From Atherix ibis (lineage: Eukaryota > Arthropoda > Insecta > Diptera > Athericidae), in assembly GCA_958298945.1 (NCBI GenBank), contig OY282607.1, forward strand, positions 78,236,868 to 78,300,867: 64,000 nt of DNA, in the 5' to 3' direction. The position numbers were made by a program, and so were the translations under genes. The notes beneath the pieces were generated by a model. That model saw nothing but the letters and a program-made list of their open reading frames with translations, was not told where the DNA came from and did not search any database. Of the stretch, positions 39,167-52,645 are shown piece after piece. Every line of letters starts with the position of its first letter. Position 1 is the stretch's first letter.

Positions 39167-42100
39167 ATGAAAATCATGTATACGAACAAATGGAGTAAAT
39201 TTAAACTTTTAATGTGGAAGAATTTCTTACTGGAGAGACGTCATCCATGGCAACTAGCCCTACAAATTCTGATACCGATATTTTTTGGATTACTTCTAGT
39301 ATTAATACGAGTACTAGTCCAACCCAGCAATTTTTCCAAACCATCGGAATATTTTAATACTAAAATTGACAATTTGGATAATTTATGGTACGTATACGAC
39401 TAGGAATATATAAATAGCAAAATTATTTAATATATATATTTTTTATTTTCTTATTATCAAAATGATAAATGGTCATTATTTTTCTATCAATTTAATGGAA
39501 TATTTGTTATGGTCTTAAGCTGTGATTGCACCATCTGAGAAATGCCTGAATTTTAAGAAAAAACGTCAATTTTTCAGCTTCAGCTCAATTTTTGGACAAA
39601 CACCTTTTGTTCGATCGAGCATGTTCCTGATGAACAAAAAATGGAGATTTGCTCGAATGGTGTAATTGACTCAAACTGTAGATGCTCGATCATTTTGGGC
39701 AATGGTCATTATTTTTCTATCAATTTAATGGAATATTTGTTATGGTCTTAAGCTGTGATTGCACCATCTGAGAAATGCCTGAATTTTAAGAAAAAACGTC
39801 AATTTTTCAGCTTCAGCTCAATTTTTGGACAAACACCTTTTGTTCGATCGAGCATGTTCCTGATGAACAAAAAATGGAGATTTGCTCGAATGGTGTAATT
39901 GACTCAAACTGTAGATGCTCGATCATTTTGGGCAATGGTCATTATTTTTCTATCAATTTAATGGAATATTTGTTATGGTCTTAAGCTGTGATTACACCAT
40001 CTGAGAAATACCTGAATTTTAAGGAAAAAACGTCAATTATTCAGCTTCAGCGGTATATTATATGCTTGAACATGTTGGACAATCACCTTTTGTTCGATCG
40101 AGCATGTTCCTGACGAACAAAAAATGGAGATTTGCTCGAATGGTGTAATTGCCTCAAACTGTAGATGCTCGATCATTTTGGGCAATGGTCATTATTTTTC
40201 TATCAATTTAATGGAATATTTGTTATGGTCTTAAGCTGTGATTGCACCATCTGAGAAATGCCTGCATTTTAAGAAAAAAACGTCAATTTTTCAGCTTCAG
40301 CCGTATATTATATGCTTGAACATGTTCGACAATCACCTTTTGTTCGATAGAGCATGTACAAACTGTAGATGCTCGATCATTTTGGGCAACGAGCTCGAAT
40401 TTGAGCGCGAACAATTTTGCAACTTTGACATTTTGCATTGTTTTTTTGTATGAAGCAGAACATGTGTGCGTGCGTGAAATTCATTGTTTGTTTTGTTTTT
40501 CAATTTGTGCTGCTCGTTATCATTTCTTTCGCTGCTGTCGCCCACCATCAGCCACATTACTGCGGCTGCTGCTGCCATTCTTGCACTTCGTATTTTAATT
40601 CAATTAATTATTTTCTTTTATTTTGTTTGAATATTTTTTTATACTTTTTCTTTGATTATCTAATGTACTGCACTGCAAAATGCATAAAAGGCAGAATAGC
40701 AACGATGGAAGTGAAACAATTATCAAATAGATGCAGAAACAAATCGTAACTCGAACAAATTCTGACAAAAAGAACTACTTTTGATCGAGCTCACGCGTAA
40801 TCACTGCTCGAACATTGCTAGAGCGTTCGAGCACGTGATCCAGACATTTTCATTTCTCCTCCAAAAATTTTTTTTTTTAATTTTTTGTTTTTTATCTGCG
40901 ATTACAATTGTATTGTATCAAGCAGATTTACATAATATTTTAATTAACAATCTTATGCACCATGAAGTGGGAATAAACACCCATCGGAATTTCTCCAACT
41001 AATGGAAGTTAGATTCCTCTAGAAAATCTCTAGACCATTGTCTCTTAAGTCTCCGATGAGAGTTTCCGGGGAGGGTAGTACAGGATAATTCTCTCACAAG
41101 TGGATTATGATGATAGGATAAACGGGAGTGAAATTTTTTATAGCGTGAAATGCACAGGTTCTGAACAAAGGGAACATTTAGATCACGATATATTACGTTT
41201 TTACGAACATAAAAGGGGGCATCAACAATTTTACGGAGGATCTTGGATTGTAAGGCCTGGACGCGATAGGAATTGGAACGTTTCGTTGAACTCCAAAGTT
41301 CAATTACATATGTCCAAATAGGTTTTATAATTGTATTGTACAAGTACATTAAAAGTTTACTTTTAATTGTTAGTTTCGAGCGTTTGTCCAGTAGTCTAAG
41401 AAGTTGTCGGTAATGTCTAGTGGCTTAAAGTTTTTTTTTAGTCTAGTATAAGGGTTTCATGGTAATCTCTTATCCAGGTAAAGTCCCAAATAACGTACAT
41501 TATCATATTGTGGAATTATGTTGCTATTAAGGTATAAAGGGGTAGGTTTTCCTTGATAAAATGTGAAAGTAATGTGAGCACTCTTCTGTTCATTTACCCT
41601 CACTCTCCATCTCTTAAGCCAGGATTGAAGGTTGTGTATATGGGATTGGAAGCAGGATCATCTGCCTAAGTAGCAATGATAGTATTAAGATCAGATGAGC
41701 TGTCATGGGTATAAATATTTTGTAAAATGGGACCAAGGATACTACCTTGTAGGACTCCGGCTAGAATAGGTTATATTTCCGAGGATTTTGAGTTAATTGC
41801 AACTTTGAAATGACGTTGGGAGAGATATGAATTCATGACAAGGTAGTATGTTGAAGGAAGAAAGCTCTTGAGTTCCAGAGGAGTCCAAAATGCCACACAC
41901 GATCAAAAGTTTGGGATATATCTATAAATACTCCTGGGAAATACTCTTTCCTTTCAAGAGAGGATGCAATGTGATCAATAGTGGAGTGTTCAGATCGGAA
42001 GCCAAATTGGTGATCAGGAATAATTTTTTTCATTAGCTAGGACTGAGTTAGAGTCGTTTTAATAGGAGTTTTTCAAAAATCTTACCAAGATTTGGTAGAG

Positions 42101-45100
42101 GCTGATAGGTTTATAGGAGGAATGAGAATTAATGGGTTTATTTGGTTTAGGAATCATTTTAATGACAGAAAATATCCAGAGTAAAGGAAAATATTGTAGG
42201 TTGTGCGCAGGATACTATTAAAAATGTATGTAATTAAAACTAAAGCTTTTCGGAAAATTTGCTTCAGAATAAGAGCTGTTATTAAATCATAACCAGGAGC
42301 TTTTTTATTGGGAAGGCGCAGAATAGTAGATTTAATTTCCGACGGCTTAAAATTTTCAAAAATTTGAATAAAAATGTTATTAATTGGTGTTAAAAAGTTC
42401 GTCCAATTGGATGAATTTGAGACGAACATTTACCTCAAATAAGTCGAGCATTTTTTGAACGGTCTAATTGTAGTGTCGTGGACTTTTTCGTTGAAAAAAA
42501 AATTCATTTTACGTGTTACCACATTCAACGTGAATAAAAGAAGGGACACTTAAAAAAATTGCCCTAGGCCTTGGGAAGTTTAAGGAATGGATGGGGAGAG
42601 AGAAGACACCATCTCAGATCTCTCCCACAATAATTCTCGTTCCACTCTACCGTTTTTTTTTTTTTTTTCTTGCCAACATTGGTTCGTGTTTGTTGGTTTC
42701 GCGTTTGTTTTTTCATAAATAATATCTTATTAATTTTTGTTTTGTTTTTGGTAATTCAATTTTTTATTTTTATTATTTTTTGTTTCAAAATTTTTATACC
42801 CTCTATATCATTCTTTATTACTTTTCCAAGCGGTATTCAAATAATTTTTTTTGTTTTCTTTGAAATATTAATCATTTTTATCTCTTCCTTTGGTGATATT
42901 AACACTCTTTGGGTGCTCCAAATAAATTTTCGTGTCTTTTTGCATGGTTTTTTTGTCATCTGGGTGTGAGGGGACATCATACTCTGTTCTAACTTCGGAC
43001 AGCCCCATCGTCTCTGCAATGCCAGCTAACGAGCATGCCAACAGCAGTGAATAGGTGTTCTCTGAGTGTGGTAGCACTTCACGGTCGATATTTTTTCCAC
43101 TTTTTGTACCTTCCTCCTCCTTAGACCACCATCCGGAAATAGTCAACATATTTCATTTAATTATTTATAACATATTTGACTGATAGTATCCTGTTATAGT
43201 ATTATTTGAAACTATAGGAGTGCTACGGATCATTGATATAGTAGATATTTGTTATTATTTATATGTTGATATAATCAATAGTAAACAATTATTAAAAAAT
43301 GTATTGGGTTGTTCGGAAAGTAATTTCCACATTCTGGAAGGCCAGTTGAAGCTGATAAAGACACAATAAAGGCATTAATTGAGGCAAACCGGCGAATAAC
43401 AACTCGTGAGATCGCTGAGAGATTAAATTTATCAAATTCGACCGTTCATGATCATTTAAAACGGCTAGGTTTAATCTCAAAGCTCGACATATGGGTTCCT
43501 CATCCTCCTACGGAAAAAAATTTGTGCCGTCGCATTGACGTTTGTGATTTGCTTCTCAAACTGCAAGAAAATGATCCATTTTTAAAGCGTATCATCACTG
43601 GGAACGAGAAATGGGTTGTCTACAATAATGTTAAGCGCAAAAGACCCTGGAGTAGAAAAGATGAACCGGCTCAAAGCACTTCAAAAGCCAATACTCATCA
43701 AAAAAAGGTTACGCTATCTTTTTGGTGTTATTTTAAAGGAATAGTTTATTTTGAGCTTCTATCGAGCAACACAACGATCAATTCTGAAGTGTACTGTCAT
43801 CAGTTGGACAAATTGAATGATTCACTTAAAGAAAAAAGGCCAGAATTGGTCAATAGGAAAGGTATAGTGTTCCAATACCCACCATAGTCTCCAGACCTAG
43901 CACCTTCCGATTATTATTTGTTCCGGTCTCTACAAAAATTTTTAGACGTTAAAACGTTCAATTCAAATGAGGAGGTCAAAAATCACTTGGATCAGTTTTT
44001 TGCCAGGAAAGAACAAAAATTTTATGAGCGTGGAATCATGCTACTGCCACAAAGATGGCAAAGGGTATTGGATTAGACTATTCAATATTTAATTGAATAA
44101 AATATTAATTAACTATAAGAAAATCGTATTTCATTTTTATAGAAAAAAAACGAAAGTGCTTTCCGAACAACCCAATACAATAAAAGTAACGATAAAATTG
44201 TTTGATAAATTAAATATTTTTAGAAAAATTATATCTCAAGCAAAAAATAAAACAAATATTTTTTTAAAAATGTTTTTTTTTTTAATGAAAAATTCGCTTT
44301 TTTTTATTATAAAAATACGTTTGTTTCCTTTATCATGATTTTATTTACCATCTTCTACGAGTATATTCAAAAAATATTCTTAATTAATTGATGAATTCTT
44401 TTAAGGGTTTATTAGTTATATCTAGAATTCATAACTCTTGGGTACTATTCTTGTTATTTAAAATGTTACTGCGATCTTAAAAAAATGCATATTAGTGATA
44501 ATACTATTTTTTTTTTAAAGTGCCATTTAATTTGTTAATTCTAAAATATTAATTTTATTTTAGGTATATATCAAATCGTTCGGAATTTGTACATATTCCA
44601 AATTGGACTCTTGCATTTTCGCCTGATACAGAAATTACACGATCAATCGTAGAGAAAGCGTGTAAATCTCTAAAATTAGACATTCCAATTGGCCAATCTA
44701 ATGCTATCGATTTGGAAAATTTTCTTTTATTGAAAAAAGTTATAGCTGGAGTTGTTTTTGATGATTCTCTTAAAACAAGCAATGTTTATCCAAAAAAATT
44801 ATCGTACACACTACGATTTCCTAGTGCATTACGATCGGGAGGAGAATACATATATCAGACATGGCTAACAAAACTGCTATTTCCTATTTATGAACAAAAT
44901 GGTCCTAGAAATGTGCATAGTAATGATGGAGGCATACCGCCTGGCTATGTGGAAGAGGGTTTTGCTGCTGTTCAAAATGCTTTATCTGTAGCCTATATTA
45001 AATTAGCTAGTAATAAAACAAATGTACCAGAAATAGTATTGAATCGTTTTCCATATCCACCATACAAATTGGATTTAATGATGGAAGGAATGAAGTCATT

Positions 45101-48100
45101 TTTCTCTCTTCTTATATTATTGAGTTATGTCTATCCGTGCAGTATTATAATAAAGGTAAATTGTGACAAAATGGCAAATATATATGATGAAATAAAATTT
45201 GCCAATTTTTGATGTGTTTTCAACTTTTAGTTTATCACAGGAGAACGAGAACAGCAATTAAAAGAATTTCTTAAAGTTATGGGCTTAGATAATTGGCTAC
45301 ATTGGCTAGCATGGTTCGTCAAAGTGATGATATACATGATCATAGTTATTACGTTCATGACAATATTAATGAAGGTTAGTACACGTACACGTATATAATC
45401 GTACAATAGAAATTTGACTTGAGTTTGATATTAGCAAAAAGATTCATCCTGCTCAATAAGCAATTCTAATTGAATAATTATTTTTTTTATTATTTTAATT
45501 TTTTTCAGATAAAATATGTTTCGAGTTGGGATGTTGCTATTCTCACATATACACATTGGTCAACACTTTGGATATTTTTACTTATCTATAGTATAGGAGC
45601 AGCAACATTCTGTTTTATGATAGGTGTATTTTTTTCAAAAGCGACTACAGCAGCAGCTATTGGAGGACTTGTATGGTTTATCTTCTATATGCCATATTCG
45701 TTCACAAATGAAAATTATGCAACTCTAACATTGGCATCGAAAATATTGATGAGTCTCTTTCTTAATTCGGGATTGGGATTCGGTTTCGCGTTGATTGTGA
45801 GACTAGAAGGAAAAGGAGTCGGATTGCAATGGAATAATATGTGGCAGCCGGTTTCAGTTGATGACGACTTGTCCGTTGGGATTGTATTAGTTATGATGGT
45901 CATCGATGCAATTCTTTATATGCTAATAGCTTTGTATGTTGAGAAAATCTGTCCGGGAGAATTCGGTATGCCTGAGCCATGGTATTTTCCATTTAGAAAA
46001 GAATTTTGGTGCGGATTTAAAGTTTATAAGGGCATAGAAGATGATCACGTTTCACAATCAGACAATAATGAAAATTATGAAACAGAGCCTACTGATAAAG
46101 TACCTGGTATATGCATAAAACGTTTACGTAAAGTTTATAATAGAAAGAAAGTTGGTGTTGTTAGTCTTACAATGAACATGTTCGAGGATCAAATTACAGC
46201 TCTTTTGGGACATAATGGAGCTGGCAAAACAACAACAATGTCAATGTTGACTGGTATGTTTCCACCGACAAATGGAACGGCAATAATTAATGGCAGTGAT
46301 GTATGTCAAAATATCGCTGGTGTTCGTATGTCAATGGGACTATGTCCACAACATAATATTCTGTTCAACGATCTTACAGTTAAGGAACATATAATATTTT
46401 TCTGCAAACTAAAAGGACTCAATGATAAGGAAACAGTTAAAGAAGTTTCGAAATATATAATGGGATTAAATCTTAATGCCAAAATCGATATTAGTGCGAG
46501 CAAATTATCAGGTGGCATGAAGAGAAAATTATGCGTTGCCATTGCATTGTGTGGTAATTCAAAAATAGTACTTTGCGACGAACCAACATCTGGTATGGAT
46601 CCAGCTGCCAGAAGGGCCTTATGGAATTTGTTAGAACAAGAAAAGAAGGGTCGTACTATTCTACTCTCAACTCATTTTATGGACGAAGCTGATGTACTTG
46701 GTGATCGAATTGCTATTATGTCTAATGGTGAACTGAAAGCGTACGGATCATCATTTTATTTAAAAACGAAATTTGGTGTAGGCTATCATTTGGTGAGCTA
46801 TGAGAATTCATTATAAGAGATTGTTTTATATTCATAATTTTGTTTTATTGCAGATTTGTGTAAAAGGTTCCGAATGCAAAACAATCGAGGTGACGAAATT
46901 ACTTCAGAAATATATTCCTGGCATTATGGTTGAAAATGATATTGGCACAGAGTTGAGCTATGAATTGCCAAAGGAATATGTTTCAGTTTTTCAAAATATG
47001 TTGACTGCACTGGAGGAATCCTCTAATGAGTTGAATTTGAATGGTTATGGAATATCGCCGACAACATTAGAAGAGGTATTTATGGCAGTTGAAGCTAATA
47101 ATGAAAATGGGAAACCAAAAGCTGACATCAATATCGATGATGACGACGTCGAAACAATAACATTGTGTAAGCATAAAATTAAAGCTATTTTATTATAACT
47201 ATGATGATGGCTATTATATTAATTTTGTATATTTACTCGTCTAGATGATTACGATTCAGATCGATCGCCATTATTGAAAGGAATGGATTTGATAAAGAGT
47301 CAGTGGCTGGCAATGTCTTTAAAGAAAAGCATTCTAATACTTCGAAATTGGGTGCTAGTATTATTGCACTTCATTATACCAATATTTTTCGCTGGTATTA
47401 CTATATATTTTGTGCGTAAGTGGTCCGAGCTAGAAACATTACCACCGCTAAAAATATCACTGACTTCATATGGAAAAACCATAACATTCATTGAAAATAA
47501 TTATAGTGATTCTGAATTATTGAAGGGAATTTCCAAGCAATATATGGAAATGTTTGAAAAACTAAAACCTAATCATGGAGTAGAAATTGTACGTGATTTT
47601 AATGATTATATTTTGAGTAAAGATCTTATTACGGTTAATCGCCACTATATGACAGCAGTTAAGTTTTCAAAATCTACGGATGATACTATAATAGCTGGGT
47701 TTAATAATCAAGCTTATCACACAGTACCGTTGACTTTGAACTTGGTTCATAATGCAATAGCTAGGTAAATATATTTTTATATAAAATCTGTCTTCTGTAA
47801 CAAAGAAATTTCTAATTAAACAGGGTTCATAGTAAAAGTATTATTTTCCTTTCATCGAAATAAAAATATAATAATTTATATCATTAAAAAATATTATTAA
47901 GGATATGACTATCTCTTATTTTTATTTTTTTTGTAAATTTCACCAATTATTATGTCTTAAACAACTTAAGTAATTATTTTTAAGTATATACCAGGTGTAT
48001 AAGCTTAAATCCGCTGTTTTTAAGTCAAAAAACATGTTTTTTTCATTGAAAGCAAAAACAAATTTATTCAAAGTACTTGCCTTCGCTAGCTACACATTTT

Positions 48101-51100
48101 TCCCATCTCTCGGGTAATTTGTGGAAACCACGCCAAAAAAATTCCTTCTCTTTCGAGGCAAACCACTCATCAAGCCATTTTCGGACGTCTTCGTAAGAAT
48201 CGAAGTGCTGCTCAGCAAGCGCGTGGCCCATCGACGAAAATAGATGGTAGTCGGAAGGGGCCAGGTCTGGTGAATAAGCGGAGTGTGGTAGCACCTCCCA
48301 GTTGAGTGTCTCCAAGTAGTTTCGGACCATTTTTGACGTGTGCGATGGTGCGTTGTCGTGGAGGAAAATCAGCTTGTCGTCTTTGTTGATATTCCGTCCT
48401 TTTTTCACGCAGAGCACGGTGCAATTGATCAGTTGTTGGTGGTAGTGGTGGGCATTGACAGTTTCACCAGGTTTTAACATCTCATAGTAGACGATAACCT
48501 GCTGATCTCACCAAACGCACAGCATCGTCTTCCGTCCGAAGCGATTTGGTCTTGGAGAAAATATTGATGGTTGGCCGGGATCAACCCACGATTTCTTGCG
48601 TTTAGGATTCTCGAAATATATCCACTTTTCATCGCCTGTCACAATCTGATGCAGGAACGACTTTGTTTTTTGTCTGGCGAACAAGATTTCGCATGTGTTA
48701 TGGCGTCGCTCCATCTGCCTATCGTTCAATTCATGCGGCACCCATTTTCCGATCTTTTCTTCCCCATGGCACGCAGACGCATAGAAATGGCTGGTCGAGT
48801 CATGAATTGGGAGTCACACCCAATTGCTCCGCGAGCATTTTTTGCGATTGGGTATCGTCTTCGTCCAAAAGAGCCTGCAATTGATGATCCTCAACCTTCC
48901 TAGGTCGATTTTCACGCTCCTTGTCCCACAAGTCAAAATTGCCGTCTTTGAACCGACGAAACCAATCTCGGCACGTTATTTCCGATAGAGCACTGTCACC
49001 ATAGGCCTCCATAAGCATGTGAAGCGATTTGGCAGACGATTTCTTCAAATTGAAGCAGAAAAGCAAAGCTTCTTGCATATGCTCTTTTTCTGGCACAAAA
49101 CTAGACATAATTACCAAAGGAAAAATGTATGTTGTTGTACGAAATTGCTGACAATGTGCACTGATTAATGTTGACAGATGTCAAACTCATAAAAAAAGTA
49201 TGGCATGCCCATGATAGCTTAAGAAGCTCACTCACGCCATCTATGACCAAACAGTGGATTTAAGATTATACATCTATTGCTAATTGAAATTAATAAAAAA
49301 AAGAAAAAAAATCTGTAATTAATAATTTTAATTGACAGAGTATTCATGGATCCATCATACAGTATTGAGGTCACAAATTTTCCCACACCGTTCAGTCCTG
49401 ACTATAAACTTAAACAGTTAAATATGGGTACGAGTATGGGATTTCAATTGGCACTCAATCTTAGCTTTGCTATGTCATTTGTCGCAGCATTCTTTATATT
49501 ATTTTTGATCAAAGAAAGAGAAAGTAGAGCTAAGTTATTGCAATTTGTTGGTGGAGTCCGAGTAATAACATTTTGGATAACAAACTTTGCCTGGGACCTA
49601 CTTGTATACATCATATCCGCTTTGTTTCTGATTGTGGCACTTGCTATTTTTCAAGAGGAAGGCTGGTCGAAATGGGATGAATTAGGTAAATATTTTTGCA
49701 TAGTTTTAAACCTTTTCCAATTGTATAGAAAAAAATAGAAATAAACGAAAACATTTTAATTAATTTTAGGACGTTCATTTTTTGTACTGTTTCTTTTTGG
49801 ATTCTCGGCAATTCCTTTTACATATCTACTATCATCTTTATTCACTGATCCTATAATAGGATATAGTCGTGTATCAATAATAAGCATTTTTACAGGTTTG
49901 AAAACAATGCATATTTTTAAAAACTAAATATTTGAACTTAAAAATAAATCCCTTTACTATTGCATATTTAAAAAGGAATGGCTTGTTTCGTCGTTGTTTT
50001 TGTATTGAGTATTGAAATCTTCAATCTTCAAAATACTTCAAACTTATTACGATGGATATTTATGGTATTTCCACATTTTACATTATCACAAGCCCTTTTC
50101 AATTTGCATTCTGTATTCCTAATTAAAAAAATGTGTGCAATGCAAGAAGCATCGGGCAATGGAGGATCGTTAGTATTAATTTGTTTACTAAATAATGCAC
50201 CAGCAGACTGTTGCAGTATGTAATATTTTAAAATATTCTGTACAAAAATTTTCTAATAATATTCTTAAATTATAGGCTCTACTTATTTTATGTGGGAAAA
50301 ACCTGGAGTCGGACCAGCTATATTCTATTTTTTTTGGACTGGAGTAACTTTTTTTATTCTTCATGTCTTAAAAGAAATGCGATTATTTGATGAAATAATC
50401 TACTTTATTCGGAAGCTTTTCTTGAGGTAATTGCTGGCTGATTTCATTACTAATAATATAAATAGCCAACATTAATTTCAATATTAAATTTTTTATAATT
50501 TGACTATCATTTCAGAAAACCACAAGCAATAAACAATTTTAATCCAGACATTGACGATGATGTCAGGGAGGAAAATATTCGGATTGAAAATATGTCTTCA
50601 GAAGTTATTTCCAATCAAAATCTGGTGCTACAAAAAGTCGCAAAATATTATTCGAAATTTTTAGCAGTAAATCAAGTTTCCGTTGGTATAAAACAGTAAG
50701 AATTTCTTTCTAATTTCAATTTATGGTTAAGATCATAATGAATTCGATCGATTTATAGATCTGAATGTTTTGGACTTTTGGGTATTAATGGTGCTGGAAA
50801 AACGTCAATTTTTAAAATGTTGACCGGCGATGAAAAAATATCATTTGGTGATGTTTATGTTAAAGGGATTAATCTTAAAAAAGATATGAATTTGATTTAT
50901 AAAGATATTGGCTATTGTCCACAATTTGATGCTCTGCTAGAAGATTTATCTGGTCGTGAAATACTAAAGTTATTCTGTCTGGTACGGGGTATACCATCCG
51001 ATAAGATAAAGCCAACCATTTATCAATTATCGCAAGGATTAGGATTCTGGGAATATCTGGATAAAAGGATCAAAGAGTATAGCGGCGGGAATAAGCGAAA

Positions 51101-51843
51101 ACTAAGTACAGCTGTTGCATTAATTGGAAACCCGAGTGTGATATATTTGGATGAACCAACTACGGGAATGGATCCAAAATCTCGCCGAAAATTATGGAAT
51201 ATGATTTGTAAAATACGAAATTTGGGTAAATCTATTGTGCTAACTTCACACAGTATGGAGGAATGTGAAGCATTGTGTACCAGATTAGCTATTATGGTGA
51301 ATGGTGAATTTAAGTGTCTTGGATCAACTCAACATCTTAAAAATAAATTTTCAAAAGGGTTTATTCTTATAATAAAAGCGCAAAAAGGTACAAAAGAAAT
51401 GCAGAATCATGAGCAAATGTAAGGGAAATTTTATTTTTGAGATTTATTCAAATTTATTTTAAAAATAAATTATTTTTTTCTTAAGGAATGGTTACGCTTT
51501 AGCAAGAGAAGGTCCAACAATTTCATTAAATCCAAACTTGGAAAAAATTAAACAGTTTGTGTGTGGACAATTTCCAAATGCTGATCTTAAGTATATGCTT
51601 TTTAAACAATTTTTATATGCAATATTTTAAAAAAAAAATACATTTTTTTGTTTATTTTTTAGAGAGGAATACCAAGATTTCTTGACGTTTTTTATTCCAA
51701 CAATTAACGTTAAATGGTCCGCTTTATTCGGTCTAATGGAAACTAATAAAAATGAATTAAATATTGAAGACTATTCACTTAGTCAAACGACATTAGAACA
51801 AATATTTTTGGATTTTGTAAAATATCAACGACCACAGGATTAA
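39167..51843 (+). CDS. ABCA-type full ABC transporter, gene 1 (complete, 14 coding exons)
   Basis: Predicted ATP-driven membrane transporter of subfamily A, whose members mostly move lipids; the substrate is unknown. Exons: 39167-39387, 44564-45155, 45231-45374, 45509-46792, 46854-47166, 47245-47764, 49339-49685, 49770-49895, 49976-50215, 50276-50426, 50516-50695, 50759-51418, 51486-51590, 51663-51843. They sum to 5064 nt (1687 residues) with consistent phases. Order: first membrane helix near residue 25, large external loop, membrane cluster about 260-460, NBD1 with GHNGAGKTT (near residue 553), [24 protein letters not shown] and STHFMDEAD. The second half has a helix near residue 880, a loop, a second cluster, and NBD2 (about 1355-1600) with [27 protein letters not shown] and [10 protein letters not shown]. 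All ATPase motifs are intact. Intron 1 (5.2 kb) holds a tandem repeat, a LINE and a mariner; intron 6 holds another mariner. Gene 2 downstream is a tandem paralogue. Confidence 0.95.
39471..40395. repeat. Tandem repeat, four units of about 233-250 bp, in intron 1 of ABCA gene 1
   Basis: Units start at 39471, 39704, 39937 and 40187 with GGTCATTATTTTTCTATC. The first two are identical by eye. The third carries a small replacement making it 250 bp, and the fourth is shortened at its end. Each unit includes the imperfect palindrome TGTTCGATCGAGCATGTTC and the word GATGCTCGATCATTTTGGGC. Related GCTCGA/TCGAGC words continue to about 40840. Confidence 0.92.
40990..42480 (-). mobile_element. Jockey-like LINE remnant (reverse transcriptase) in intron 1
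   Basis: Minus-strand pieces from 5' to 3': [20 protein letters not shown] and YDLIT (finger region, about 42350-42270), [20 protein letters not shown] and [15 protein letters not shown] (palm, about 42030-41890), [10 protein letters not shown], an in-frame stop in the ADD catalytic box (about 41670), and [17 protein letters not shown] with [11 protein letters not shown] near the end (41349-40999). Frameshifts and stops throughout; it is inserted opposite to the host gene. Confidence 0.85.
42481..43303. other. Intron DNA with a 93-codon minus-strand frame
   Basis: A frame at 43149-42868 ([18 protein letters not shown]...) is followed, in its own direction, by an A-run (poly(T) at about 42653-42669 on the plus strand). 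That arrangement would fit a retroposed sequence with a tail. I recognise no family. It may be a piece of the neighbouring LINE. Confidence 0.35.
43304..44175 (+). mobile_element. Mariner family A copy 3, internally deleted, in intron 1
   Basis: TA-flanked, with well-matched terminal repeats (TTGGGTTGTTCGGAAAG; CTTTCCGAACAACCCAA). The left repeat joins directly to mid-transposase sequence, so the start codon and first HTH are gone. [40 protein letters not shown] and the C-terminal part remain. The second catalytic Asp block is deleted just after NRKGIVFQ. It is a non-autonomous deletion derivative in the same orientation as the host gene. Confidence 0.9.
47991..49276 (-). mobile_element. Mariner family F, broken, in intron 6 of ABCA gene 1
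   Basis: Terminal repeats AGGTGTATAAGCTTAAATCC (left) and AGATGTATAATCTTAAATCC (right, reversed). The minus-strand transposase starts near 49108 ([19 protein letters not shown]), [20 protein letters not shown] stop and shift follow after [11 protein letters not shown]. It resumes at [33 protein letters not shown], a nonsense codon after MLCVW, then [14 protein letters not shown] and [16 protein letters not shown], ending GKYFE at about 48064. The catalytic residues are all recognisable but the frame is broken at least twice. It is a different lineage from the other mariners here. Confidence 0.88.
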
Positions 51844-51955
51844 ATGTTTAACTTATCATAGTGACCGAAATGTGTAATATTAATTAAATTGGCGAGATTT
51901 TAATCTAAATTTACTGTGATGTGCTGTATTTTAAATAAGTATGTTTTTATAGATG

Positions 51956-51961
51956 AATAAA
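51956..51961 (+). promoter_or_regulatory. Likely poly(A) signal of ABCA gene 1
   Basis: AATAAA lies 113 bp after the stop codon of gene 1. No transcript evidence. Confidence 0.5.
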
Positions 51962-52054
51962 TTATTGTTTTCAGAGTCAATTTTACATGACTTCGTTGGT
52001 TATTTTTTTGTTTTTCATTTTGAATAGCCCTGATGTTCATTTCTATAAATTTGA

Positions 52055-52645
52055 GCTTAGATTACACCGTGCGTCTAATCTACTCTTTTGCGCGTTTACC
52101 TGTGTAATATATGCGCGAACACTTACGCACTTTGCGCGGAAATGGGATTCTGCAGGTTCGCTATACACTACATTCAACTTCACTAGTTATTGCTACTTTC
52201 TTAAATTTTCATCAAGTAACCTTCACTTTGCTTATATTAAAATAGCTTTATATTTTAAACAATAAATATTAAAGTAATAAATTAGGAAAAATTTAGCACA
52301 AATAAAATAAATACAAACGAATGAACATGAAGGCGCACAGTATATATGATAACTGCCAAATGTCAAAATAATAGACGCGTAAATGATGAATTCACAACGA
52401 GCAACATGAACGACAGCATATGTAATATATATTTACGAGCCATGCACGAGCAAATCATGTATAGGTTCGCTCAATTAACCATACTCCATGCTTAACACGC
52501 GCGATAATATCGCGTCAACGCGCAAACATCGTGTAGGCTGACGATCAGTGTATTATACCAACGAACTTTTCGTAGAATTAAACGATTTGAATACAAACCA
52601 TTAGCATGAGAAAATCTCGCAATAGACGAACGGTGTAATCTAAGC
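52055..52645. repeat. Inverted repeat pair bounding a CpG-rich segment (possible MITE or foldback element)
   Basis: GCTTAGATTACACCGTGCGT (starting 52055) recurs inverted at 52623-52645 with one mismatch over 23 bp. The interval is unusually rich in CGCG words for this AT-rich DNA, for example GCGCGTTTAC, TAGACGCGTAAA and CGCGTCAACGCGC. No transposase is inside. The edges are not certain. Confidence 0.6.

Noticed and set aside
39471..40395. Possible CRISPR-like array
   Set aside because: Units are about 233 bp, contiguous and without unique spacers, in a eukaryotic intron; it is an ordinary tandem repeat.
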